From an uncultured bacterium (lineage in GTDB: Bacteria > Actinomycetota > Coriobacteriia > Coriobacteriales > Coriobacteriaceae): a stretch of 8,264 nt of DNA. The stretch's first letter is position 1. Each line of letters opens with the position of its first letter. The notes beneath the pieces are model-generated. The model had not been told where the DNA came from and did not search any database. It worked only from the letters and a program-made list of their open reading frames with translations. The stretch is from the NCBI GenBank assembly GCA_905215945.1, contig CAJMRZ010000056.1, forward strand, positions 1 to 8,264, given 5' to 3'. Of this stretch, positions 1 to 5,649 are shown piece by piece. Position numbers and translations under genes: made by a program.

Positions 1-206
1 CCGCCGCAAAGGCTGCCGAGGCAAGCGTCATGGTGGGCGATAAGGTCAAGAAGGGCGCCAAGGTGCTCGATGACAAGGGTTCGGTCGCCGTGGACAAGGG
101 CAGTCGCGCGCTGGGCAAGCAGCTCGGCAAGACGCGCGGTATGTTCAAGGCCTTTAAGGACGAATACCAAAAGGCGAGCGGGGGCTCGTCGAAAGCCAGC
201 AAATAG
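1..206 (+). CDS. 3' end of a Lys/Ala-rich protein of unknown function (partial)
   Basis: Open from the window edge in the frame whose codons begin at position 3, ending in TAG at 204-206, so the last 67 residues are visible. They are rich in Lys, Ala and Gly. The segment reads as two short amphipathic stretches (around the motifs VGDKVKKGAKVLDDKG and ALGKQLGKTRGMFKAFKDEY) followed by a Ser/Gly/Lys tail. There are no membrane segments, cysteines or catalytic motifs in this part. The composition resembles small basic stress or nucleic-acid-associated proteins, or YtxH-like tails, but I do not recognise a family. It is followed directly by a hairpin terminator, which supports this being a real gene end. 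Confidence 0.6.
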   Translation, partial: AAKAAEASVMVGDKVKKGAKVLDDKGSVAVDKGSRALGKQLGKTRGMFKAFKDEYQKASGGSSKASK

Positions 207-227
207 CGACGTACCAATTGATGGGAG

Positions 228-266
228 GCAAGCCGGAGACCTGTTGCTCCGGCTTGCTGTGTTTAT
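228..266 (+). terminator. Intrinsic terminator of the upstream partial gene
   Basis: A perfect 11-bp GC-rich stem: GCAAGCCGGAG (228-238) pairs with CTCCGGCTTGC (247-257) around an 8-nt loop, followed by a weak T-rich run (TGTGTTTAT, 258-266). It lies 21 bases after the stop codon at 204-206 and just before the ribosome binding site of the next gene. It therefore probably ends the first transcript, with partial readthrough possible because the T-tract is poor. Confidence 0.7.
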
Positions 267-278
267 GGGGGAGGGCAC

Positions 279-1685
279 ATGCGCCAAAACGGATCTAACT
301 TAAACGGGCGCTCGGGTGCGCGTCCGACGGCGCGCCGCGACCTGGGGCAGCTGCCCAGCGGTCAGCGCAAGCGTCACCGTAAGCCCGGCGCGATGTATCT
401 CAACCATAGCCGCGGCTTTAGCGACCGCAGCGCTCGCATCGGCAACAGCCGCACGCCCCGTCGTCCGTCTCGCCTGCCCTATGCGCTCATTGCCGTGGGC
501 TGCGCACTCGTGCTGTTTATCGCCGCCGTTGTGGGCTACGTCAACCGCAGCGTGGATGTCGTCCTCAACGGCCAGGAGACTGCAGTGCGCGTTGGCTCTA
601 CGCTGCAAAATCTCATCGACGATCAGGAGCTGACCGATACCTACGACGCCGGGGACCTGCTGGCCGTTGACGACAGCGTGCTTACTCGCCATGGCGGCGA
701 AAAGCTGTCGGTAAAAGTGGACGGCAAGCGCGTGAAGCAGGGCAAATGGGATAGCCGCGAACTCGAGGGCGGCGAGAAGGTGACGGTCAAGGATGGCCGT
801 AACACTTACGAGAAGCACGAGGTTCAGGCTACGGTTATCGAGCCCAAGCTCAAGGTCGAGGGCACGGGCGCTATCGAGTATGTGCAGACATGGGGTGTCC
901 AGGGCCGATCCGAGGTGTGGGTTGGTGAGCAGTCAGGCAAGACGCAAGACCGCGGCGAGGTTGTGCCCGCCACCGATTGCGTTGTTGCGTGCGCCAGCGT
1001 GGCGCCCAAGGGCAACAAAAAGTACGTGGCACTGACGTTTGACGAGGGTCCGAGCGGCGCCACCAAACAGATCTTGCAGGTGCTCAAGGAAAAGGGCGTC
1101 ACCGCGACGTTCTTCCTTTCGGGCGATGCGGCCGAGGCCTCGCCTGCCACGGCCAAGGCGATTGTCGACGCCGGGTGCGAGATCGGATCCAACAGCTACA
1201 GCGACGATTCGCTCAAGGGTCAGGACCGTGAGGCGGTACGCGAACAGATCACGAAAGGCACCGATGCGATTAAGTCGGCGACCGGCGTGAAGACGATGCT
1301 GCTGCGTGCTCCCTACGCTGCCTTTGACGAGCAAAACTGGATTGATGCGATGGACCTGGTCTCCGCCGTGGTCTCGTGGAATATTGACTCGGGCGACTGG
1401 CTGCTCAACGGTGCCGACGAGCAGGTCTCGACGGTGCTCGATTCGGTGACGCCGGGCAATATCGTGCTGCTCACCGATAGAGACGAATGCGCCGGGCAGA
1501 CGCTCGAGGCGCTGCCGCAGATTATCGACGGCCTCATTGCCGACGGCTACAAGATCGTGACGCTCAGCGACCTGGTCAAGACGGACACGTCGCTGAGCAA
1601 AAAGCTCACCTCGCTGACGAAGGTCACCATGCCCAAGGACGCCGTGTTCCCCCAGCTTGCTGAGGACGACGACACCACGGAGTAG
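279..1685 (+). CDS. Membrane-anchored polysaccharide deacetylase (CE4/NodB) family protein, probably catalytically inactive
   Basis: A 468-aa protein. The start ATG at 279 follows a GGGGGAGGG ribosome binding site (267-275). Residues 1-66 form an Arg-rich cytoplasmic tail and about 67-88 a single transmembrane anchor, so the rest is extracellular. Residues about 91-150 (VDVVLNGQETAVRVG onward) resemble the DUF348-type beta domain of actinobacterial resuscitation-promoting factors. Residues about 248-435 are a NodB/CE4 fold. Known CE4 enzymes bind metal through an Asp and two His and remove N- or O-acetyl groups from peptidoglycan or other glycans. Motif 1 is TFDEGP (253-258; usual TFDDGP), so Asp255 is kept but the metal Asp is Glu256. 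Motif 2, normally HTxxH, is NSYSD (305-309), so both metal His are lost. Motif 3 RAPY (343-346) and motif 4 DSGDW (370-374) are kept. Motif 5, normally LLH, is LLT (397-399), losing the catalytic His. The frame is intact, so this looks like a maintained pseudoenzyme, perhaps a glycan-binding or scaffold protein. Fold assignment is firm; loss of activity is inference. Confidence 0.9.
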   Translation: MRQNGSNLNGRSGARPTARRDLGQLPSGQRKRHRKPGAMYLNHSRGFSDRSARIGNSRTPRRPSRLPYALIAVGCALVLFIAAVVGYVNRSVDVVLNGQETAVRVGSTLQNLIDDQELTDTYDAGDLLAVDDSVLTRHGGEKLSVKVDGKRVKQGKWDSRELEGGEKVTVKDGRNTYEKHEVQATVIEPKLKVEGTGAIEYVQTWGVQGRSEVWVGEQSGKTQDRGEVVPATDCVVACASVAPKGNKKYVALTFDEGPSGATKQILQVLKEKGVTATFFLSGDAAEASPATAKAIVDAGCEIGSNSYSDDSLKGQDREAVREQITKGTDAIKSATGVKTMLLRAPYAAFDEQNWIDAMDLVSAVVSWNIDSGDWLLNGADEQVSTVLDSVTPGNIVLLTDRDECAGQTLEALPQIIDGLIADGYKIVTLSDLVKTDTSLSKKLTSLTKVTMPKDAVFPQLAEDDDTTE

Positions 1686-1722
1686 TCATTGGGTAGTCAT
1701 TTAAGAACGTCCCCAATGACTA
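1683..1722 (+). repeat. Hairpin with duplicated 8-mer after the deacetylase-like gene
   Basis: TAGTCATTGGG (1683-1693, including the stop codon of the preceding gene) pairs perfectly with CCCAATGACTA (1712-1722) across an 18-nt loop. The loop itself contains a second copy of TAGTCATT (1694-1701), so the downstream AATGACTA (1715-1722) could pair with either copy. There is no T-tract, so it is a poor intrinsic terminator. It may act as a 3' stabilising hairpin, a Rho-linked end or a dispersed palindromic repeat. Confidence 0.5.
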
Positions 1723-1796
1723 TGTCACGGATGCGTCAGTGTTTGGTATGCCTGCAATGTGCAGCGCATAAATTCGATGCCGCAGGGCGATGCTGA

Positions 1797-1805
1797 TGCT
1801 ATAGT
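1797..1805 (+). promoter_or_regulatory. Candidate extended -10 promoter for the magnesium operon
   Basis: TGC followed by TATAGT (1800-1805) fits the extended -10 form TGnTATAAT with one mismatch. No convincing -35 hexamer lies 16-18 bases upstream, which is tolerated by extended -10 promoters. Transcription from about 1812 would give a leader of roughly 205 nt before the TTG start at 2017, containing the hairpins described at 1855-1920. Confidence 0.35.
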
Positions 1806-1854
1806 TACTGCGGTTAATGAAGGTCAAGAGAAAGGCTACAGGTGAAATCCAAAC

Positions 1855-1931
1855 CTCGACCATACAGTCGATGACCCCATGCAGGTGCTTTTTGCGCATG
1901 CACGGGGTGTAAGCGTCGAGCGGCGTGCCGC
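1855..1931 (+). promoter_or_regulatory. Structured 5' leader (possible cis-regulatory RNA) upstream of the MgtE-like gene
   Basis: Three structures are visible. Hairpin A pairs TCGAC (1856-1860) with GTCGA (1867-1871) over a 6-nt loop. Hairpin B has 15-nt arms (1874-1888 and 1894-1908) closed by a TTTTT loop, with 13 of 15 positions pairing (one G-U) and two single mismatches. Helix C pairs CTCGAC (1855-1860) with GTCGAG (1915-1920) and would enclose hairpin B, but shares its 5' strand with hairpin A, so A and C are mutually exclusive. A small GCGG/CCGC tetraloop hairpin follows (1920-1931). Switchable helices before a magnesium-transport operon suggest a metal-responsive leader. I could not match it to the conserved M-box (ykoK) sequence blocks, and it lacks a GAGGCTCC-like segment. 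The rest of the 1723-2016 gap contains no credible gene. Confidence 0.4.
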
Positions 1932-2005
1932 CCGCGCATGCGTATACATATCCAGAAGCCCACGGAGCGTGCGCCATCACGGCCGCAGCCCGAAGGAATA
2001 ATGAT

Positions 2006-2019
2006 GGGGAGCACCATTG
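2006..2019 (+). promoter_or_regulatory. Ribosome binding site fixing a TTG start
   Basis: GGGGAG (2006-2011) lies 5 nt before TTG (2017-2019). An in-frame TGA at 2002-2004 rules out an upstream start. The next in-frame ATG (2035) has no comparable purine-rich site and would cut into the first strand of the PRC-barrel-like domain. Confidence 0.65.
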
Positions 2020-3861
2020 AATTATCTGAGTGAGATGCTCAAGTTGCCGGTCTTGGACGTCGATGGCGAAAAGCTCGGCGTAGTGAACGATTTTGGCATT
2101 GCCACCGGCGAAGTTTTTCCGCACGTGACGTCGCTCGCGTTCCGCGGACCCGGCAAGACGCCGTTTATGATCAGCTGGCGCAAATGGGTCGACCGTATCG
2201 ACGAGACGGGTGTACACCTTAAGACGTCGGCCACCGAAATCCGTTTTTCGTACCTGCAGCCGACCGAACTCTTGCTTGCCCGCGACGTGCTCAACAAGCA
2301 GATTGTCGACACGCAGGGCATGAAGGTTGTGCGCGTAAACGACATCAAGTTTTCCATGTCGGGCGAAAACCAGCTGCGCCTGCTGGGTGCCGAGGTCGGT
2401 GCTCGCGGTCTGCTACGCGCCATCAGCCCCGCGCTCGAGCATATCGTCGAAGGCTTTATGAAGCACCTAGGCAAGCCGCTCAGTGAGGACATCATCGCTT
2501 GGTCCTACATGGACCTGCTCGACCGCTCGACCAAGAACATCCAGCTTTCGGTATCGCACAAGACGCTCGGTGAGCTGCACCCTGCCGACATCGCCGACAT
2601 TATCGAGCAGCTCGACCCGCGCCTACGCGCGCAGGTGTTTGCGCAGCTCGATACTGCCCAGGCCGCCGAGGCCATCTCGGAGTTCGATGACGACGAGCTT
2701 ATGACCGAGATGCTCGAGGGCCTGTCCGACACGGACGCATCGTCGATGCTGGCCATGATGGACCCGGACGACGCCGCCGACCTGATCGACGAGCTCGATT
2801 ACGAGAAGGCCGAGAAGCTCCTGCGCCTGATGGGCGTCAAGGAAGAGAAAGCGATTCGTAACCTGCTGGGGTATGAGGACAACACCGCCGGCCGCATCAT
2901 GACCTCGGAGTTTGTCTCCCTGCCCGCCACGGCAACGGTCGGTGACGCCATCGAGGCGATTCGCGAGCTCGACGAGGACTTCGAGAGCGTCTACTACGTC
3001 TATACCGAGGATCCGAGCGGCATGCTGACCGGCGTGCTTTCGCTGCGCACGCTGATCGTAGCCGACCGCGACGCCACGCTGGGTCAGCTGGCTTATCGCG
3101 ACCTGGTCTATGTGTCGCCCGACGAGGACCAGGAAGACGTGACGGACGAGATGACCAAGTACGACCTGGTTGCCATCCCTGTCTGCGACGAGAACCGTCA
3201 TATCCTGGGTATCGTAACCTTCGACGACGCCATGGACGTTATCGCTGAGGAGCATCAGGAGGACCTGCAGATCGCCGGTGTCGGCTCGGGCGATAGCGCG
3301 TCGGACGACTCGACGAACGTGCTCAGCTGGTTCGTGCATCGCCAGTACTGGGTTGTTGTATGGGGCATCGCGTCGTGCATCATGGCGACCGTGCTGGGGA
3401 CGGCGCTCGGCTCCGCTCATCTGGTGGTGTTCCCCATGTGCGCCATGCCGCTCGTGCTGCTGGCTGCCTCGCGCATGGTGTCGTTCGTCAAGAATTACTT
3501 CCTCGAATACGACGGGCACGACGATGAGCCTAAGCCATATCTGGGTTTCTTCTTCCAGAGCACGGGCATGGGCCTGATTCTGTCGCTCGTGACCTACCTG
3601 TGCGCGCAGCTGGTGCGCACCGCTGCATTCCCCGATGCGTCCATGTTTGAGGAGCAACTCTTTACCGGGTGTTTTAATATCGCTGCTATCATTTGCCTGG
3701 TTGGCAACATGAGTGCCGTGATTTACCTGATGGTGCTGTTCTGGCGTGACGAGCATGACCTCAACACGTCGGGCACCGCCATGAACGTTATTGCCGTCAT
3801 GATCTCGTGCGTAGCGTACTGCGCCGCTGCGGTGCTGCTCACCATGTCGGTCATTGGTTAG
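2017..3861 (+). CDS. MgtE-related protein: PRC-barrel-like, MgtE_N, CBS pair, divergent membrane domain
   Basis: A 614-aa protein. Residues about 1-130 contain two PRC-barrel-like segments (LPVLDVDGEKLGVVNDF at 10-26; a second from about 91). Residues about 180-285 form the helical, acidic MgtE_N superhelix (GELHPADIADIIEQLDP at 185-201). About 288-412 is a CBS pair opening with DNTAGRIMTSEFV, and EEHQEDLQIAGVG (411-423) matches the connecting helix that leads into the MgtE pore. In MgtE channels the MgtE_N and CBS domains bind Mg2+ and close the pore when magnesium is plentiful. The C-terminal part (about 442-614) has about five hydrophobic helices (near 444-463, 467-486, 508-530, 550-574 and 586-610), the usual number. 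However, I see neither the GGNAGTQ pore signature nor a clear proline-rich TM5 motif. The PRC-barrel part is absent from classical MgtE. It lies 8 nt upstream of an NRAMP-type transporter gene, so it could be a channel with an altered pore or a magnesium-sensing partner of that transporter. Family assignment is strong; channel activity is uncertain. Confidence 0.9.
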   Translation: MNYLSEMLKLPVLDVDGEKLGVVNDFGIATGEVFPHVTSLAFRGPGKTPFMISWRKWVDRIDETGVHLKTSATEIRFSYLQPTELLLARDVLNKQIVDTQGMKVVRVNDIKFSMSGENQLRLLGAEVGARGLLRAISPALEHIVEGFMKHLGKPLSEDIIAWSYMDLLDRSTKNIQLSVSHKTLGELHPADIADIIEQLDPRLRAQVFAQLDTAQAAEAISEFDDDELMTEMLEGLSDTDASSMLAMMDPDDAADLIDELDYEKAEKLLRLMGVKEEKAIRNLLGYEDNTAGRIMTSEFVSLPATATVGDAIEAIRELDEDFESVYYVYTEDPSGMLTGVLSLRTLIVADRDATLGQLAYRDLVYVSPDEDQEDVTDEMTKYDLVAIPVCDENRHILGIVTFDDAMDVIAEEHQEDLQIAGVGSGDSASDDSTNVLSWFVHRQYWVVVWGIASCIMATVLGTALGSAHLVVFPMCAMPLVLLAASRMVSFVKNYFLEYDGHDDEPKPYLGFFFQSTGMGLILSLVTYLCAQLVRTAAFPDASMFEEQLFTGCFNIAAIICLVGNMSAVIYLMVLFWRDEHDLNTSGTAMNVIAVMISCVAYCAAAVLLTMSVIG

Positions 3862-3869
3862 GTGGTCGC

Positions 3870-5132
3870 GTGCAAAATACCAAGCAAAAGTCGGGCACCA
3901 AGCAAAAGTTGACCATCGCGGCCATCTTTGGCGCTATGGGCCCCGGTCTGCTGGCGGCGCTTTCGGGCAATGACGCCGGCGGCATTGCAACGTATTCCAG
4001 TGCGGGCGCCAACTATGGCTACAAGATGCTCTGGATGCTTCCCGTCATGACTGTGCTGCTCATCGTGACGCAGGAGACCGCGGCGCGCTGCGGCTGCGTC
4101 ACGGGCAAGGGCCTGGCATCGCTCATCCGCGAGCGCTTTGGCGTGCGCAAGAGTGTACTTGCTATGGCGGCGCTGTTGATCGCCAACACGGCTGTGACCA
4201 TTTCGGAGTTTGCGGGTATCGCCAGCGGCCTTGCTCTCTTTGGCGTGCCGGCGAGCATCTCGGTGCCTTTGGTGGCGCTGCTGGTGTGGATGCTTACCAT
4301 GTCGGGTAGTTTCCAGCGCATCGAGAAGATTCTGCTGCTGGTAAGCTGCGTCTTCGTGACCTATATTGTCGCCGCGTTTATGGCTGGCCCCAACTGGGGT
4401 GAGGTCGCGGTCGACCTGGTCGTGCCTAACATTCAAAATGACCCCAGCTACGTGTCGCTCGTGGTCGCAACGATCGGTACCACCATCGCGCCGTGGATGA
4501 TTTTCTTGGCGCAGAACAACGTGGTCGATAAGAACGCGGGCGAGGACGACATCGTGCTGCAGCGTATTGATACCGTGAGCGGCTCGATCGCTGCTGATAT
4601 CATTGCGGGCTTCATTATCATCACGACCGGTACGGTGCTGTTCCCGGCGGGTATTCAGATTAGCGATGCCGCCGATGCTGCCCGCGCGCTGGAGCCTATT
4701 GCGGGTCAGTGGTCCACGGTACTGTTTGCCTCGGGCCTGGTCGCGGCGAGCTTCTTGGCCGCCTGCGTGCTGCCGGGCGTTACGTCGAGCGCCATCTGCG
4801 AGGCATTTGGCTGGGAGCGCGGTGCCGACCGCAGCTGGGACGAGGCCCCGGTCTATCGCGGCATCATTACGGCCATCATCGGTATCTCTGCCGTGCTGGT
4901 GCTTATGCCCGGCGTCGATCTGTTCCAGATTATGATGACCTCACAGGTCATCAATGGCGTGCTACTGCCCGTGGTTCTGGTGTTCCAGGTGGTTATCGCC
5001 GCCGACCGTCACATCATGGGTGCCAACCGCAATGGCCGCGTGTGGAACGTGCTCACTTGGGCGACTATCGCCGTGATTACGGTGCTGACAGTCGTCATGT
5101 TTGTGCTGCAAGCGATGGGCTACAGCGCTTAA
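3870..5132 (+). CDS. NRAMP (SLC11) family transporter, NRMT-like, probably Mg2+
   Basis: 420 aa from GTG 3870, 8 nt after the previous stop, with a GGTGG ribosome binding site (3861-3865). The frame is open further upstream but that extension overlaps the previous gene and has no homologous look. About 11 transmembrane helices. The TM1 sequence GPGLLAAL followed by GNDAGG (33-38) replaces the DPGN motif: Asp35 is kept and the Asn ligand becomes Gly38. In TM6, TIAPWM (205-210) replaces MPHN: the metal-selective Met becomes Ala207 and the His becomes Trp209. In TM3 the proton-pathway DxxE is TISE (110-113). In classical Mn/Fe NRAMP proteins the Met selects transition metals and the His and Asp support proton coupling. 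Their loss, with Asp retained, matches the NRMT subgroup of magnesium transporters known from Eggerthella lenta. Pairing with an MgtE-like gene agrees. A substrate of Mg2+ is inferred; the family is certain. An automatic Mn2+/MntH label would probably be wrong. Confidence 0.9.
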   Translation: MQNTKQKSGTKQKLTIAAIFGAMGPGLLAALSGNDAGGIATYSSAGANYGYKMLWMLPVMTVLLIVTQETAARCGCVTGKGLASLIRERFGVRKSVLAMAALLIANTAVTISEFAGIASGLALFGVPASISVPLVALLVWMLTMSGSFQRIEKILLLVSCVFVTYIVAAFMAGPNWGEVAVDLVVPNIQNDPSYVSLVVATIGTTIAPWMIFLAQNNVVDKNAGEDDIVLQRIDTVSGSIAADIIAGFIIITTGTVLFPAGIQISDAADAARALEPIAGQWSTVLFASGLVAASFLAACVLPGVTSSAICEAFGWERGADRSWDEAPVYRGIITAIIGISAVLVLMPGVDLFQIMMTSQVINGVLLPVVLVFQVVIAADRHIMGANRNGRVWNVLTWATIAVITVLTVVMFVLQAMGYSA

Positions 5133-5150
5133 CGCCCACTTTTGCTTCCG

Positions 5151-5186
5151 AACAGGCCGCAGCGATGGGCTGCGGCCTGTTTTTTG
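5151..5186 (+). terminator. Intrinsic terminator of the magnesium operon
   Basis: A perfect 13-bp stem: AACAGGCCGCAGC (5151-5163) pairs with GCTGCGGCCTGTT (5169-5181) around a 5-nt loop, running into a T-tract (5180-5185). It lies 18 bases after the stop codon of the NRAMP-type gene and is a textbook Rho-independent terminator. Confidence 0.93.
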
Positions 5187-5215
5187 TCTGCTATAGGGTG
5201 TTAGTTATATAGCAA

Positions 5216-5443
5216 TGGACAAAAAATGCCAAATATGAGTACTGTTGCTAAGTGAATAGCATTTACATCCTAAAAGATAATGAACATAGCCTTTAGTATG
5301 TTCATTAAAATTGGCTCCAATACGCCTTAAACCAGTCAGGTTGGCTGCTTTAGGGGGTTGTAGGGGTCGCTCGGACGTCATTTTGGGTGGTTTTGCCTGC
5401 TACTAAAATGGTAACAGTACTCATATTTGCCCTTTTTTGCCCA
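5216..5443. mobile_element. MITE-like element with 31-bp imperfect terminal inverted repeats
   Basis: The left arm 5216-5246 and right arm 5413-5443 are inverted copies matching at 28 of 31 positions, including a perfect 17-bp block (5230-5246 against 5413-5429) and a shared A6 run. The 166-bp interior has no credible ORF. The left half is AT-rich: hand counts give 17 G+C of 60 at 5221-5280 and 23 of 60 at 5281-5340, far below the neighbouring genes. No clear target-site duplication is visible. Size, inverted ends and lack of coding fit a miniature inverted-repeat element. A pair of operators or a structured RNA gene are alternatives. Mobility is not shown by one copy. Confidence 0.5.
5246..5307. 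repeat. Two hairpins inside the MITE-like element
   Basis: TGCTA (5246-5250) pairs with TAGCA (5257-5261) over a 6-nt loop. TAATGAACATA (5278-5288) pairs perfectly with TATGTTCATTA (5297-5307) over an 8-nt loop. The second is an 11-bp AT-rich stem and could be a protein-binding dyad or internal structure of the element. Confidence 0.5.
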
Positions 5444-5588
5444 CAGACCTTTGAGGGTGCGGCGAAAAGGGCTTGTTTTGATTGTTTGGGGCAGGCACGA
5501 GGCGCGGAAACGATGTCTGGAGCGACGGAGCGGCCTGGAATTCATCCGTAGAGGTCTTCATTGGCTGCGCCAGGAGTGTCCCTAACTG
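5444..5588. other. Gene-free stretch between the MITE-like element and the 3' hairpin
   Basis: I see no gene here. The only structure is an 8-bp match between GCCCTTTT (5429-5436, inside the right arm of the element) and AAAAGGGC (5465-5472), with a 28-nt loop and TTGTTTTG after it. This is a weak plus-strand terminator candidate at best. ORFs crossing the stretch overlap the acyltransferase gene and have no protein-like character. Confidence 0.4.
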
Positions 5589-5626
5589 CCGGAGGGGGTG
5601 TCTGCCGTGGCAGACACCCCCTCCGG
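5589..5626 (-). terminator. Perfect 18-bp hairpin downstream of the acyltransferase gene
   Basis: The arms 5589-5606 and 5609-5626 are perfectly complementary, with only GT at the centre. In RNA the top would open to CCGTGG or similar, leaving about 16 pairs. It lies 23 bases beyond the end of the minus-strand acyltransferase gene. No T-tract follows on either strand, so it may be a non-canonical terminator, a 3' end stabiliser or a dispersed palindromic repeat. Confidence 0.55.
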
Positions 5627-5649
5627 ATGTGGGAAGTTTGCGCTGCAGG

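Noticed and set aside
70..303. 77-aa plus-strand frame over the first gene's end
   Set aside because: Overlaps the better-supported frame ending at 206 and runs through the terminator into the next gene; Arg-rich shadow composition.
1800..2016. Classical M-box (ykoK) magnesium riboswitch
   Set aside because: Expected from the context, but the conserved GAGGCTCC-like and CGCTGCTGCC-like blocks are not visible; only generic hairpins can be supported by eye.
1720..2217. 165-aa minus-strand frame across the leader of the MgtE-like gene
   Set aside because: Overlaps the N-terminus of a confident gene, has no recognisable motifs, and the region is better explained by leader RNA structure.
2623..3756. 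377-aa open frame on the minus strand inside the MgtE-like gene
   Set aside because: Antisense shadow: His/Val/Gln-rich composition typical of the complement of GC-rich coding DNA, no domain signal, and the plus strand carries a clear MgtE-family protein.
3807..3869. N-terminal extension of the NRAMP-type protein from 3807
   Set aside because: It would overlap the upstream gene by 55 bases and add 21 residues that do not look like an NRAMP N-terminus; GTG 3870 with a GGTGG site is a better start.
5216..5443. CRISPR array or attachment-site pair
   Set aside because: There are only two copies, inverted rather than direct, with no regular spacers and no integrase nearby.
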